Shown: positions 29,501 through 42,150 of the stretch, in pieces | Position numbering within the stretch: position 1 is the first letter of the stretch | Layout of the letters: each line of letters begins with the position of its first letter | Source of the DNA: Pachypanchax playfairii | Lineage: Eukaryota; Chordata; Actinopteri; Cyprinodontiformes; Aplocheilidae | DNA length: 64,000 nucleotides | Direction of reading: 5' to 3' | NCBI GenBank assembly: GCA_006937955.1 | Contig: SSNP01000040.1 | Coordinates: 1,071,622-1,135,621, forward strand | Made by a program: the position numbers and the translations under genes | The notes under the pieces: generated by a model | Databases searched by the model: none | Told to the model about the DNA's origin: nothing | The model's input: only the letters and a program-made list of their open reading frames with translations

Positions 29501-32500
29501 ATTTTCTTTCTGGCTGAGAGAGTCCACAGGGCCAGTTCAATCCTGCCAAAAAACACTCGGCTTCACTGGTTGATGAAGCCGGACGCCAGAGGAAAATACA
29601 AGAATCCATTATGTTTGTTGCTTGGTGGCAAAAAAAAAACCATCCAAGCTTTGTGATTGTCAGACAAGCAGCCTTGTTTATAACCAGCAGGAACTGCTGC
29701 CAGCTGAATCTAAAGCTTTTTACTCTGACACAATATAGTTCCTCTACTTTTAGAAAAGATTTACTTTTTCCCTCTAATTTAGCATTTTTCATCCGAGGAA
29801 CAAATTATGTGCTATTTCCTCTGTCAAGTCCTGTTTTAACACAAGATATCTGATCTCTGAGAAACCATCAGTGCAGATCGTCGTAAGAACAGAGCTTTTT
29901 CTCTGCAGAGGACTCTACATGCTCCAAAACCCACCACATGTTCCAGTGAGTTCCCACTGGATGCTGGATGAGAGGAAGTGAACTGTGGAGAACTTCTGTA
30001 CAAACAGGGAACAGACTGGGGCCTCAGAGGGGGTGTGTATGTGTATGTGTATGTGTATGTGTGGGGGGGCTAATTCACAAGTATAGAGCTCCTACTGCTA
30101 AATTCATCAAGTATCACACTCTGTACATGCCATGAGAACAAGCCTCTGGCGTTAAATGTTCTCAATAAGGTGGATCAGTATGAAGAAACTGATACACAGA
30201 AGGAACAGACATGTTCTGCAGGCACGCTGGTGTTATTAAAGACTCATGTTAAGACAGATGGAGAAAACCTGAACATCATATGAAACAGTACTGATCAAAC
30301 TGTCTGGATTCAATAATAAGATTTATTATTATCTCAAAGATAAAAGTACAAAAAAAAGACAAACAAAAAGTTTGGAAGTGTAAATAAAAACAGAATCGTG
30401 TGATTTAAAAGTTAAAAAATACCATATATTATTTTCAATAGCACGTAAACATAATCTCAGATGTTGAAACTGAGATATTTTATCATTCAACATAAAACAT
30501 TGGCTCATTTTGAATTTGTAAGCAGTAACTCATCTAAAAAAAAAGGAACAGAGGCAACAAAAGGCTTAAAAAGGAACTTACACAATTCATAAACAACCAG
30601 AGGAACATTTAACAACTAATTAGATTAACTGGCATCAGCTCAGTAATATGACTGAGTATAAAAGAAGCCTTTTAGAGAGGTAGAGCCTCTCAGATGTAAA
30701 GATGGGCAGAGGTTCACCAGTCTGAAACAAACTCAGCCTAAAAATTGTGGAACAACTTCAAGAAAAATGGTGCTCAATATAAAATTATGAAGATCTCAAT
30801 AATATAATCAGAAGTTTCTGAAAATCAGGAGATTCTCCACGTGTCAGGAACAAGGTCAAAAGTCAAAACTTGACTTCTGAAGTGCCCTGAGGTGGTGGTG
30901 CATGAAAAACAGGCAGAATTCTCTAGAAAAAAGAACACTTTACCATTGTCTGTCAACAAAGTTCAGCTTGGGAAGAGTTCCGGTGCTGAACTGACCTGCC
31001 TGCAGTCCAGACTGTTCACCAGCTGAAAACATCTGGAGTATCATGAATAAAACATCCAGCCACAAAGACCCAGAACTGCTGAGCAGCTAGAATCCTGGAT
31101 CAAAGAAGACCAGGACAACGTTCCTGTCCTAAAACTCCAGCAGCTGGTCTCCTCACCTCCCAGATGTTTACAGACAGATGTTAGAACAAAGGTAAAATAG
31201 GTTGTAATTATCTATGCTGTTTTTGTCACTTGTGTATATTGTGTACATTTATCTTCAACTTCACAAGCAAAAAACTCATGAGGTCATCTGAGATCAAATC
31301 AAAACATTCTGCTCCCAAAATATAATAGATAAGTTTGGCTGTGTTCATATTTTCAGGTTGAGTATGAAAGAGCACTAGGTCTCACAGAGTGTCCTAGAAG
31401 CACCGGGTCTCACATTTCCCATCATGCAATTTCATCAAGTCATTTTTCCGTATCCTTCCTGTTCGGTACATGCAAATAATAACAAGGTCTTATGGAGAAC
31501 GTGTTTTTTACAGATTTTATGATGCACAAATTGTTAATGTTGAACCTTTTAGAGATGCAGACTGAGACTAATTAAAGACCTGTTAATCAGCTGACTGCAG
31601 CAGACCTACCATTGCAGGTCCAGTCATGAGCAGAGAGCAGCCGTGGCAGAGCTCCCCAAACTTCTCCCAGTAGTGTTTCTGACAGTACAGTCGGCCATCC
31701 TTCTCATAGTACCAGTTAGTCAGGTGATCTGAGCACACGGAGCATCTAACGAGACAAAAACAGCCACAATCAGTTAAATAGAGGTAAGAAGGTGAAGAGA
31801 TAAAGTATTCTCCATGGAAACGTCTCTCTTCTCATAAATACTAAAAATAATGAACAAATAATCTTTCAAACTTTATTTTATCATTCTATCTATTTACTGC
31901 AATTAATTATTTAATAAAATCTTCAGAAAAAGAAATAAAACCTATAAAGTAAAAAAAAAAAAAAAATCACTTCAATACATTAAATTTGTTTTTACAATAA
32001 AGCAACAACCACATTTTACAACCTGTAACCCAGAAATATTTAAAAACGCATTTCTCCAGGGATAAAATCCTGATTCTAAAAGTTTATACATTTGGATCAT
32101 GTTTAATTGTTTCCAAATGAAAACTTCAAAGTCATTCAAACACTGAAAACAAAGAAACATCAGTAAAACAAATAGCTGAAACACATCAAATCTTTAAAAG
32201 TTTCCAAACAGATAAACAGGACCGCTGCTCGGTTAACAGATCGTTGGTGCCTTTTTAGACTCGTCTTCAAGGGCAAAGTCTGAAGACGATCTGGTTGTTT
32301 ATTCCACATGTTTTGCTTGTAGGTAGTTAAACTTATCATTGTTCATGTCCATATCTCAGTCAGTGTAAACACCAACAAACAATCCTGTTGACCTTGAGGT
32401 CAAGAGATATGAAGTAAATCATCTAAATACTCCTGCTTTTAGTCACAATCTTCAGATAGAAACAATGAGTGAGAAACATTTTATTAAACAGCGTTTCAAC

Positions 32501-35500
32501 AGGTTTAACACTGTCTGTCTGTCTGTCTGTCTGTCTGTAGCTCCTGTCAGACGACTTTAACTCCTGACTGACGTGTCACCAGAAGAGATACTTGGCAAAG
32601 TGAAGAGACGTTTAAGGCTTCAGCGTTATGACAAAATGTTCAGAATGAAGAAACCTAAAGTTGGCAGTCAGCTGGTTTAACGCTTCTCTTCTTTGAGTGT
32701 TTTATAAACAAGCAGCGCTGGTTCTACAAACCCTGCATGACCCACCCTGTCAGAGATTAGATACATGAAACGTCTGCTGTGACTTTGTTTTCCTGCTTTG
32801 CATCCTCAATCTCTCCTCAGCTCCCCACTGCTGAAGAAGATGTAAAATATACAGACAGATGAATCCCAGCTAACTCCAGTTCACAGTAAAAGCTTTGATG
32901 AAATGCAGAATGTTTTTCATGCTGTTTAATGATTAATATGAGAGTTTTATTAAAATCCTTCAGAACAATGACAGACAAGTGAACGCACACACCTACACGC
33001 ACCATCGCTGCCAAACGGCAGGCGACGATGAGCACGTGCAACACGAGACTACAGCTCTGACTGACAGCTCTGCTTTCAGTTCTGCTGATTAGATTTCTAT
33101 TTTCTGGAAAGCGGAATTAATTAATTAATTGCAAACAAATTAGCTCTTCGTGTTTCTTGCAGCCATTTATGTTACTTTCATAGTAACTGGTCTGCACTTT
33201 TATTGTTTTGGAACAGGGAGTTCTGCAGCCTTCAGCTGCACCCCCACATCACGTTGTTCTCTCTGCACCGCAGGTAGACTTGATCCTGGATTATTGACTT
33301 TGGCAAGAACTCCAGATATTTCCGCGTTTTCTGGCACCACTTGAGAAGAAACTGTCCTGCAAACCGAAGATCACATGTTTGTGTCTTAGCTGCAGAGAGG
33401 AGATTGGAAAGAAAAAAAAAAAAAAAGGACAGATGGAACATTTAGTTTTTAACCTGGAGGGATGTTCACTCTGATGTGTTTGTAAGTAAAACCTGAAGGA
33501 AAGGAAAAACATCTGAAAATGATCATGACGTAAGAGTGATGACTCCAGGTTGACACAGAACACGATGGTGTGATGAGTCAAACGCAGGTTTGCTGAGGTG
33601 AAAGCTGCATGAGGCCTGAGGCTGTGATCCGTCTGGTCGGAGTGAAAAGTTAGAATAATTCTAACTAAATTCAATCCCGACCCAAGATCCAGTTCAGAGT
33701 CACTAGGAGCTGGTGTCTATCTCCAGCAGACACTCGGTGAGGGGTGGGGTCACACCTGGACAGGTCGCCAGTCCATCACAGACACAGAAATAAACAACTG
33801 GTTTAAATTTAAAGTATTTATATAGATTTATTTTTTAAGTATTTACTTATTTTTTTATGTTAAAAGTTGTGTTTTCATGCCTAAAAGAAAAAAAGAAAAA
33901 CTTCTGAAAGAATCTTGGCAGTTCATGCATGAAAGGGTTCAAATCCCAGTCTGACCTTTAACCTGCATGTTTTGGGTCTGTGAGCAGAAAACCAGAGAAA
34001 ACCAACAGATCATGCAAACTCATGCAAACATGCAAACTCCCTGCAGAAATACTACAAATAGGAGTTGAACCCACAACATTCTCGCTACGAGGCAACAAGT
34101 GCTGACCAACTGCACCACCGTGCAGACTCTTACTCCAACTTGTAAACCATGTTTCCTGAACTAAAGCTTTTACTTTACCAATATTACAGAATCATCCTAA
34201 CGGACCTCTTATTGGGCCAAACGCTTCATAAAGGTGGTTAAGCTGCAGTTCTCCTTACAGGTCAGCGGTACAATCAGAGCTGCTGCCCCGTCACGACAGC
34301 TTCAAACTTTAGGATACAATTTTCATGAAACTACCTGGATTTTTTTTTTTTTTTTTTACATGTTCTTGTTCAGAGTTTTGTTAGAGCCAGCACACAGACT
34401 TGTGTCCTCATTAAAGCCACACTTCCAGTCTCCTCCCTGTAATTTAGACACAGTCACTGGCTACATGATAATACAGACATTAAAACTATGTGTTTTCTGT
34501 GAGGATCAAACCCATTTTATGATTATTATTACAGAAATTCCAGTTAATTCAAATAATTTACAAACTGATTTTTAACCAGAAGCTACTGACTGTAACTGTC
34601 CAGACCTGATTCTTCCTTCAGAGGACAAGGCAAAGTTTCCACCCAGCTCATGTTTGTTTAACATACCGGATCCTTGTTAAAAAGTTGAAATTATGTTCAT
34701 GATCCTTCTGTTTACTATCTGACCTTTGATACTTCCAAGTATTTATCAGTCTGAAAGTATTAAAGCTATGAAAAAGAAAAACCAAATAGGTGAACAAACC
34801 GATCAAAGGGAACACAGATCTCTGCCAAGCAGCTCATTTCCTTCATGTCACCTCACAAAAAAAACAAAACAAAACACAAGAATCCTTCAAAAACAAATTC
34901 CTGGATCCTGATGGTGATCCGGATCACTTCCAAAATCTAATCCATTGATCCTTATACTAACCTATTCTGGAAAATTCATCTATATCCGTTCCCAACATTC
35001 CGATGTGCTCCAAATGTCACATGACAGAAAGACAGATGAAAACAAGAATTCCAACAGAGTTTATATTCATCTTTCAGTATCAGCTCAGAAGACTAAAAAC
35101 CCTTTAGAACAGAAACACGTGTAATTATTGTCCTTTGTGTCCCTATAATATCTAGCTGCAGTGATGTAAGTGCACTTTATAAAAACACCTGACTTCCGTC
35201 CGTACGTCGCTGAATGGGGGGGGGGGGGGCACAGGTGGTTCGACAGTGAACAATACAACATCACGCCTGCACAAACACTATAAAACAAACATTACTCATT
35301 TCCTACAATCCACATTCCTGCTGCTCTGCATTTCTTTGTTGAAGTCAAACCTGGACAAGTTTATCAACAGACGGAGAGTTGAAGTCATCAACAAATCTTT
35401 GCCATTTATATCCCAAAGAAAGTCCAGATTTAATAGCAGCTGGATTAAATTATGCAGCATTTGTCACTTGTGGTTCAATGTGAGGCATTAAACATTAAAT

Positions 35501-36483
35501 CACAACATATGGAGTGTTTCAGTGGACAGCTGATGAAAATTCCCATGAATTTTAGATTTACACGCTAGACAAAATAAATAGACTGATTAAGAGTGCTAAA
35601 TTACTCCACCCTGTATTGTGGCAAAGTATGATAATAATCTACAGTCATTCAGACACAATGAACGGAGGAGAAGGAATAAAGCAGCTTTCTTTGAAAAAAA
35701 AAAAAAAAAAAAAAAGCTCCTATAGTGTCTGAAAGGGCAGCTCACATCGCTGAATCGCCGTCTAGGAATGCAGAACTCAGCAAAGTCAAACGTACTGGTA
35801 CCTTTGGGTCTCAATAACACCCGCAGGTTTACTGGAACAAAAGTGATGTCGACTCACAGGAATGTTAAAAGGATTGGAGGTGCACGTACGGCAGAGTGGA
35901 AACGTGAGGACAATAAAGAAAAGGAAAAGCCAAAGAGAATTCTTTCAGTAAAGACGTCTTTATTTTTGTTGTCTTAAGTGGTTTTTCAGGCAAAGATTGC
36001 CATTACAGATAAGGGTGTTGGTTTAGTTTGGTATCACTAATCTTACAAGTCAAATCTCATAAAGTGTCTGCAGATCTTCAAAGAAAGCTGCTCCAAAGCA
36101 TTTTGACAAAATGAGAATGTAGACGCACAAAATAAGGCAAGTGATCTGTGACAGTATTGTAGCACGGCTGCGTCTGTTTGTGAAGCTAGAGGTGTTCTGT
36201 CAGAGTGTGTAATACCAGGTTATATGAGGACATGCAAGTCAAAAGCCTGAGGCACTAGACGTTAACATAATCAACAGTTCCCAATTCAGTTTTTTATCTT
36301 TTTGATGTATAATCATTTGTACATATCTTAAGTTTTTTTATTTCCCCCAAACATTTGATTTCCTTAAAATCATATAAAATGTTGTTAGTTTGTACTGAAA
36401 TACAGTTTGCATGTGAAACAGTGTTTAAAATTCAGTTTGGGGTTTTGATCTCTGACAAAAAGTAGAGTGATGTTTACAAAGAC

Positions 36484-36516
<33 letters not shown>

Positions 36517-36796
36517 GTGTGTTTTGTTATCCTTATGGGGACAGTCCATTGACTTCCATTGATTTTAGTAACTAGATTTATAACTAACCCAAACCCTTTT
36601 CCTAACCTTAACCATTACTGATCTATAACTAACCCTAAGACTAACTAAAACTCTATTCACACCATACCTATAAACCTAACCCCTAACCCTAAAAAGGGGA
36701 GTCCCCCTCATGGGGACCAGGCTTCGGTCCCCACAAGAACCCTCGGACCCCAGAAAGATAGTAAAAGTCAGGAAACGGGTCCCCAGGAGGTCAGAA

Positions 36797-36844
<48 letters not shown>

Positions 36845-37715
36845 TTTAATTATGCTAAGTAATTAACATTTATATTTAGCTTCTTCAAAGAAATAACTAA
36901 AATGAAAACTCTGACAGCTCTCAACATCCAACTGCTTTAACTTGGTAAAAAAACCACTATATTTACTCTTTGAGGTTGGAAAAATATCCAAAATAATCTA
37001 ATCTAATCTAATCTAATAATCTCAGTGCTCAGAAACAGACTTCTCAGAAAAGTCAGTGACATTATTATATTGTATTCATCTAGTTCTGATCAAGATGTGG
37101 ACTCAACTGAACTTTCTTTTTATCCAGTGTTTGATCAGGTTGGCATGTGCATGTTCGGGTTCACTGCTCCACACACACTGTGGGAGCGATGACCTGTGAC
37201 AACCAGAGAGCTCTCAGCATCTCCACTGAAACAATCATTAAACCTCCACTCACAAGGACAAAGTCCTCCAGAAGAGCAGGAACAGCTGTGACAGAAGCAG
37301 CAGACAGACACAAACATATGAACATCCCAAACAGCTGGAATCAATGTGTCCATCTCTTTTATATAAGAGTACTTCTTTATACAGGTGTGCCCAGCTGACT
37401 TACTGAAAGCAGGAGTTGTGCCAGGTATCCTGGAGGACCTTCATGTGAAACGAGTCTTGGATTTTTCCTCCACAGCCCGCACAGTAACAGCTCTCTGAGA
37501 AGCAAGAAAATATATTCACTGGACTCGTTAAGAAGGACTAAACATTAGCTCGTGCAGCCGAGAAGAAATAAGATGCATTTTGAAACTTCAAAGAAAAATT
37601 CGTGTAAAACTTGTAACAGTAACTCTCAGGCTGATAAGACGGAAACACTGTAACTGGGTTTCAGTATGTAGTTTCAACCTGAGACAGTTCTTTACTTACC
37701 TTCTAGGTTCTCCAT
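23559..37715 (-). CDS. limk2: LIM domain kinase 2
   Basis: Sixteen minus-strand exons in phase throughout: 37700-37715, 37404-37494, 31610-31745, 28296-28405, 27618-27803, 27258-27363, 26642-26856, 26378-26564, 26214-26300, 25910-26041, 25492-25548, 25203-25268, 24956-25127, 24815-24870, 24483-24640, 23559-23766 (TAG). The product is 660 aa (human 638). LIM1 starts at C10-x2-C13 and LIM2 (CHGCSLLMTG...KYHPECF) follows at about 70-125. The PDZ domain is at about 130-225 (HVGDRILEING). A Ser-rich linker leads to the kinase domain from about 333. Kinase landmarks are glycine loop LGKGFFG (339-345), lysine K362 in VMVMKEL, HRDLNSHN (D453), DFG (D471) and activation-loop T506 in RKKRYT, the ROCK/PAK site. 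LIMK2 phosphorylates cofilin on Ser3 and stabilises actin filaments. CHGCSLLMTG and GKGFFG favour LIMK2 over LIMK1, as does the convergent pik3ip1 neighbour. The N-terminus (MENLEE) comes from a tiny 16-base coding exon; other promoters are likely. Confidence 0.95.
27930..28110. repeat. Relic of an hAT-type MITE in a limk2 intron
   Basis: The motif CAGGTGTGTTGGAGC and the surrounding CACCTGATTCAAATG resemble the inner sequence of the foldback family seen at 42151-42353. The match is from memory of fish repeats and the terminal repeats are not intact, so the borders are approximate. Confidence 0.4.
28406..31609 (-). other. Large limk2 intron between two LIM exons
   Basis: It contains the Tc1-like relic at about 30330-31200 and a (TATGTG)n-like tract near 30031-30062 followed by a G run. 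A 224-codon open frame on the minus strand (29118-29792) has no recognisable domain, no relation to the splice pattern, and is probably chance. Confidence 0.6.
30330..31200 (+). mobile_element. Degenerate Tc1/mariner-like DNA transposon copy
   Basis: The 5' part (30380-30560) resembles the long terminal inverted repeat of a very common fish Tc1-like family: GTAAATAAAAACAGAAT, ATGTTGAAACTGAGATATTT, GGCTCATTTTGAATTTG. Around 30695 the sequence AAAGATGGGCAGAGGTTCACC matches the start of the transposase reading frame. Around 31000-31180 (CTGCCTGCAGTCCAGAC, CAGCAGCTGGTCTCCTCA, CCCAGATGTTTACAGA) it matches the transposase C-terminal end. The frame is riddled with stops and the catalytic middle is deleted. 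It sits in a limk2 intron. Confidence 0.75.
33650..34135 (-). repeat. Fish SINE/LINE-tail relics
   Basis: 33690-33785 contains the motif GGACAGGTCGCCAGTCCATCACA, characteristic of a common fish retroelement. 33935-34130, read on the minus strand, begins GCACGGTGGTGCAGTTGGTC and continues with TTGCATG/GAGTTTGCATG motifs. This is the familiar fish repeat that starts 'cacggtggtgcagtggttagcac'. Family names cannot be fixed without a library search. Confidence 0.6.
34895..35060 (+). repeat. RTE-like LINE/SINE 3'-end relic
   Basis: The stretch with CCTGGATCCTGATGGTGATC, CGGATCACTTCCAAAATCTAAT and TCATCTATATCCGTTCC resembles the 3' end of a widespread fish RTE-type retroelement. Only the tail is present. 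Confidence 0.45.
36480..36840. repeat. Interspersed repeat flanked by (CA)n tracts
   Basis: (AC)n at about 36485-36516 and at 36799-36841 bracket a 280-base unit. The unit contains TTATGGGGACAGTCCATTGA, CTAACCCTAA-like stretches and CATGGGGACCAGGCTTCGGTCC. This is a common fish repeat ('tggggac...cattgacttccatt'). The CTAACCC runs are internal to the unit and are not telomeric. Confidence 0.7.
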
Positions 37716-38109
37716 ATAACCAGAGCGTCGTCGAGATTTTTTACAATTTTTTTTTTTAATCCTTCTACAAATTTTTCATTCTGAATCCCCAAACTTGTTT
37801 TTATCTCCGACTTCCAGTCAGCACAGATTTCCTGCTCTAAAAACACAAATTCCTTTAAACCTCCAGTCAAAAAAACAACGAGTCGCTCCTGGACGGAATC
37901 GCTTTCTCACCGCTGGAAGAATAAGTGACGTAATGCAGCGGCCACATTCCTGTACGGAAAGCGGAAAGGCTCAGCTGCAGCACCTGGAACCAGGAGAAGC
38001 TCGAGAGTGTTCGAGGTTCGGTCCCAAACTGAAAAAGCATGTCAGTGGCGCCACCCAGTGGCTAATTTACGAAACTACACACAAAACACCTTTTTATCTA
38101 CAGGACTAA

Positions 38110-38370
38110 CATAGCTGGTTCTGAAAATATTCTACAGAAGTATCCACAAACTATACACATCCATATTTTCAAAACGTTGGGATGCTGCAAATGTGAATAA
38201 AATACAATGATTTACAAAACCTATAAATTAATAGTTCATCCCCAACAGAACATAAACAACATCATATGTAGGTTATTTCATCTCATTTGTTGTTGAACAG
38301 ATGAGATATTTTATTCAAAAACAACAGGAGAAACATTTTTATTATTTATTTCAAACATGTTCAACATATC
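38110..38370 (+). mobile_element. 5' terminal part of a second Tc1-like relic
   Basis: Motifs AACGTTGGGATGCTG, GTGAATAAAATACAATGATTT and CCAACAGAACATAAACAACAT match the terminal inverted repeat of the family at 30330-31200. The remainder of this copy appears at 39330-39620. Confidence 0.65.
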
Positions 38371-38779
38371 CATATCTACATTGAATGGTTTACTTCTTTT
38401 AATTAGCTATCTAAAAAGGAGAAGACAGAAGTATAAGCTCATTTACACCTACCCCAGTCCTGTTATATAAAACTCAACTTCTTTCAAACAAGAGAAGAAA
38501 AACCAAAAAAGTGAAGGCAGAACAAAATGTGACAAAATGAAGTCACACTATTTCTATAAAGATATTATTATTTCTGTATTTCGAGTAAAGACAACATTTT
38601 GAACCCATAATACATCTTTATTTGTAGTGGCTTCTCTCATGTGGAGTGTTTTAAACTGTTCTCATTTACAAAACAGAACCATGGAGAGCTCACAAAGAAT
38701 TTATAAAAATAAACTTTTAATAATAAACAAAAGGTAGATGTGGCACCAAAACAAGGTTATGAATAATTTGTCATATGAT

Positions 38780-39200
38780 ACACAAAAGCAAGTATGATGA
38801 TGTACATGGTGAGGATCTGACAAATGACTGAGAAATGAGTGAGCTTTTATGCAGAGGATGAGTGATTACTACAGAAAGAGATAGTACTGAGTGTACTGAA
38901 AAACACACTCTGTCTACTAAAAGTGTACAGAAAAAGGGAAACAATAAGAATCTTAAATTAGCAACCAAACCCACCAGAAACAAACCAAACAAACAGAAAA
39001 ACAACCAATGAAACTTGGCAAACCCCCCTCACTACAGATACATGAAGCATGCAACAAGAACACAGGAAAACAGGAAACAAGAACCACCTTCAAAATAAAA
39101 TCACAGGAAACCTGGTTGAACACACACAAAATCAAACACAACCCCCCCGACCATGTTTTAACGCTTCTATTTGCATTCAAGGTTAAACAGTTTTTCTTCA
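38780..39200. repeat. Possible non-autonomous element inserted in the Tc1-like relic
   Basis: A-rich sequence with motifs such as CAGGAAACAAGAACCACC and AATGAGTGAGCTTTTATGC resembles the flanks of the minisatellite-bearing element at 54665-56450. It lies between the head and tail of the Tc1-like copy, which would suit a nested insertion. The family relation is a visual impression only. Confidence 0.3.
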
Positions 39201-39329
39201 TCCTTGTATTTATTTACAATTTCTTGTATATGTTCTTTTAAATTAGTATACAGGTTTACTCTTCTTTAATTTGTCAGATAGACTGTTCCATGACTCAACC
39301 CCTAAAGCTGTTCTTACACAATGGAGGAG

Positions 39330-39620
39330 GTGGGGGATCTTGTATATTTTAGCAAGACAATGTTAAACCACATTCTGCATTCATCACAACAGCATGACTT
39401 CACAGGAGTCTGAACTGGCCTGCCTGCAGTCCAGATCTTTCACCAACAGAAAACATTAGAAGAACATGGAGCAAAAGACCTGTTGAGCAACTAGGATCCT
39501 GCATCAGACCAGAATCAGACCACATTCCTCTCCAGCAGCTGATCTCCTCACTTCCCAGATGTTTACAGATGTTAAAAGATGAGGAGATGCTACTCAGTGG
39601 TAAATATCTGTCTTTTTTAT
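39330..39620 (+). mobile_element. 3' part of the second Tc1-like relic (transposase C-terminal end)
   Basis: TTAGCAAGACAATG corresponds to the conserved QDNA(x)H segment of Tc1-like transposases. GGCCTGCCTGCAGTCCAGAT corresponds to the W-P-A-C-S-P-D segment that carries a catalytic Asp. CTCCTCACTTCCCAGATG and ACTCAGTGGTAAAT match the end of the reading frame. Stops and deletions make it non-functional. Confidence 0.7.
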
Positions 39621-42150
39621 TTCTTTGTGAAACATTTTCTAAAATCCTTTTAAAAATAACTTGATCAATGGTTTTGTGACTTTACAAACTGCTATTTGTC
39701 ATATATTCACAACCACAAGCAACTTATAGTTCACAAAAAAATGAAGATAAGAGGAATAACTCAGATTTAAGAATCACATTTTGCTTTCAGTTAATTGGTT
39801 TAAAATGTCTTCAAGTCTGTAAAACTCTGAAAAACTTCAGGTTTCAACACAGATATCTGAGCTGAAAGTGAAGTTCATGTATCTTAGTGATTACACTCTG
39901 ATTTGCTTTTTGTGTATTGACAACCCAGACAGGGAACATGGAAAAACAGTCAGAAAGACTCAGGCTTTTACAGCAAATAGATGAAAATACTTTTTTTTTA
40001 ATGGGGAACATTTTACCTTTCAAGTAAAAAAACTTGTTCTTCTTTTTCTTATGTTAATTTATTTTCTTAAAATAAAATTGCTAGATGTTTTTAAGGTCCT
40101 GTTGTGTGGAATAAAGTTGATGGATAGAAAAATTTATATACAATTATAGTGTTATTTTAACACTAGAAACTACATGTACTATTTAAATTCATATTAATTA
40201 GACAGTTTCCTTTTTCTCTCGCATGTTTATTTAAATTTTAAAATTCAAACTAATCACTATTTAGGCTTGTTTTGGATTTAATTTTCTGTGCACATTTTCT
40301 CGGGCATCTTATCCTTTCTTTTTGACTCCGATTTGTGAGAGTGAGTTCCCTGGATTTAATTTTATTCATCGTTTTAAATTACTAACTACTGTGAATACGG
40401 ACTCTTATTTTGAAGAAGTCGCTCTCAGAGCTCATGCCCGCTTTATAGCCGCTCCTGCTGAGAGGAGAGGGCTCCTCTGATTGTTACACAAGACTGAACA
40501 TGCAAATACAGAGCTGGATCCGCAACTGAGTGCTGTCGATCGCTTCGTTAAAGTCTTTCTTTTTTGCTTTAATAGCTCATCTTATTGGTTTTAAACAAAA
40601 AACAGATTAAATAAACATGCCAAGAGGTGGTGATTAGATTTGAATACATCTTTACCCGGTGTTTTGTCTGGCAGGTTGAACTGATCCATTTTTATTTAAG
40701 AAAGCGCAAGATCGCAGCTCAGCACATTTATTTATTATAACCCACCACTTTTAACCCAATTTTACTGTGATGGAGGTCGGAGCCGGAAAATCCGAATCAC
40801 CATCTGACTGTGATCCGCATCTTTTAGAGAGAGGCGCGGCTGCAGAGGTGCAGAGGCCCACATGGAGCGGACATCTGGAGTTCATCCTGGCGTCGGTGGG
40901 TTACGCGGTGGGACTGGGAAATGTCTGGAGGTTTCCTTACCTGTGCTACAGCAGCGGCGGAGGTGAGGCTGCACAAGAAAGACGCGCGTTAATGTCAGAT
41001 AAAAGCGTGAGTGTGGAACATTTGGCAACATGTGGATTGATATTCTGATTGGGATCTAAATGGAAGAGATGTTTCCTACAGAAAAGTATTTTTCTGCGGC
41101 TATTAAAGTGTTACATCCGTGTTATAAACACAGTTTTGGAATTAAAATGTCAAGGGAAGTTTGAACGAACAGCTTTTTTCCTGTGCATTGTTACCTTGTT
41201 ACAAACTCAGCACAACCTGGGCAGGATCATACAGGATCATGCTGACCCGGTTGATCATTGAACATGATCATTAGCACTGGAACTCCTTGGAATGATTATT
41301 GTCATTAAACACTGTCCCCCACTTCATCAATAAGTACAATCTGGAATTTACAGGTCAAGCAGAAATGCTCACAGAAATCTCAGTTCTGTGACAGAATTAA
41401 TCTAAGTTATAATGTGCTGTCTGGTAAAAAGGTCCATGGTGCAAAAATTGTGTACAGGACGTTATAAACATGCATGTTGCTAAATGTTTTATTATAAACA
41501 GAAATCGTTGTTTTTCAGCATTGACGATATAAAACAGGCTCTGGGACAAGTTTTTCTTGTTGGATGAGCTGAAGTTGAACCGCTAGAATCACAGTGTGTT
41601 AGAAATAACACATTTTAAGGAGTTTTACTTTCTACTAGAAACGATTCATTGAAGTTTAAAACTTTATTTAAGAACATTATATAAAATCTTTGGCATCAAG
41701 TGAAAAGAGTTTTACCATGGTGGAATGGTTTATCTTTACAAGCAGTCCTATATTTACTGGATCTTTTCTGAGATACTATGTTGGTGTTTTAAGACCTGCA
41801 CAGTGACCATTTGTAAAACTTGGCTTCAGGTGCTTTTCTTGTCCCTTACCTCACCATGGTGTTCCTGTGTGGCATTCCTCTGCTCTTCATGGAGTTTGCC
41901 ATCGGACAGTATACTCATTTAGGACCCGTTCACGCTGTCGCCAAAATGTGCCCCCTATTAAAAGGTGAGTGACTCTCAAAGACCAAAGGCCTCTCATGTG
42001 GTATAATGATCAGTGTTTCAGAATTTAAAGCATTTCAGATAAAGTTCTCTCATGTAACATTGAGTTAAAATCCACAATGATCTGCTTCAGATTGCCAGAA
42101 TTTCACCAAACTCACGTACACACTCATAGTTGTTTAAAGAGTGACTAATT

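Larger units (their letters stand above)
31746..37403 (-). other. Largest limk2 intron, rich in old interspersed repeats
   Basis: This 5.7-kb intron lies between the first two LIM exons. It contains a (CTGT)n tract at about 32513-32538, several repeat relics (separate entries at 33650-34135, 34895-35060 and 36480-36840), a G run at 35215-35229 and multiple poly(A) tails. No extra exon was recognised, though alternative limk2 first exons could lie here. Confidence 0.6.
37716..40769. other. limk2-SLC6 divergent intergenic region
   Basis: The first few hundred bases (37716-38060) should hold the limk2 promoter. The middle is filled by transposon relics (38110-38370, 38780-39200, 39330-39620). 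The final 350 bases, before 40770, should hold the promoter of the SLC6-like gene; CG-containing sequence appears around 40380-40560 with no obvious TATA box. No other gene was recognised. Confidence 0.55.

Noticed and set aside
29118..29792. 224-codon minus-strand open frame in a limk2 intron
   Set aside because: No recognisable domain, not flanked by the gene's splice pattern, and composition looks non-coding.
36590..36690. Telomere-like CTAACCC runs
   Set aside because: Degenerate and embedded in a common interspersed fish repeat between (CA)n tracts; not a telomeric array.
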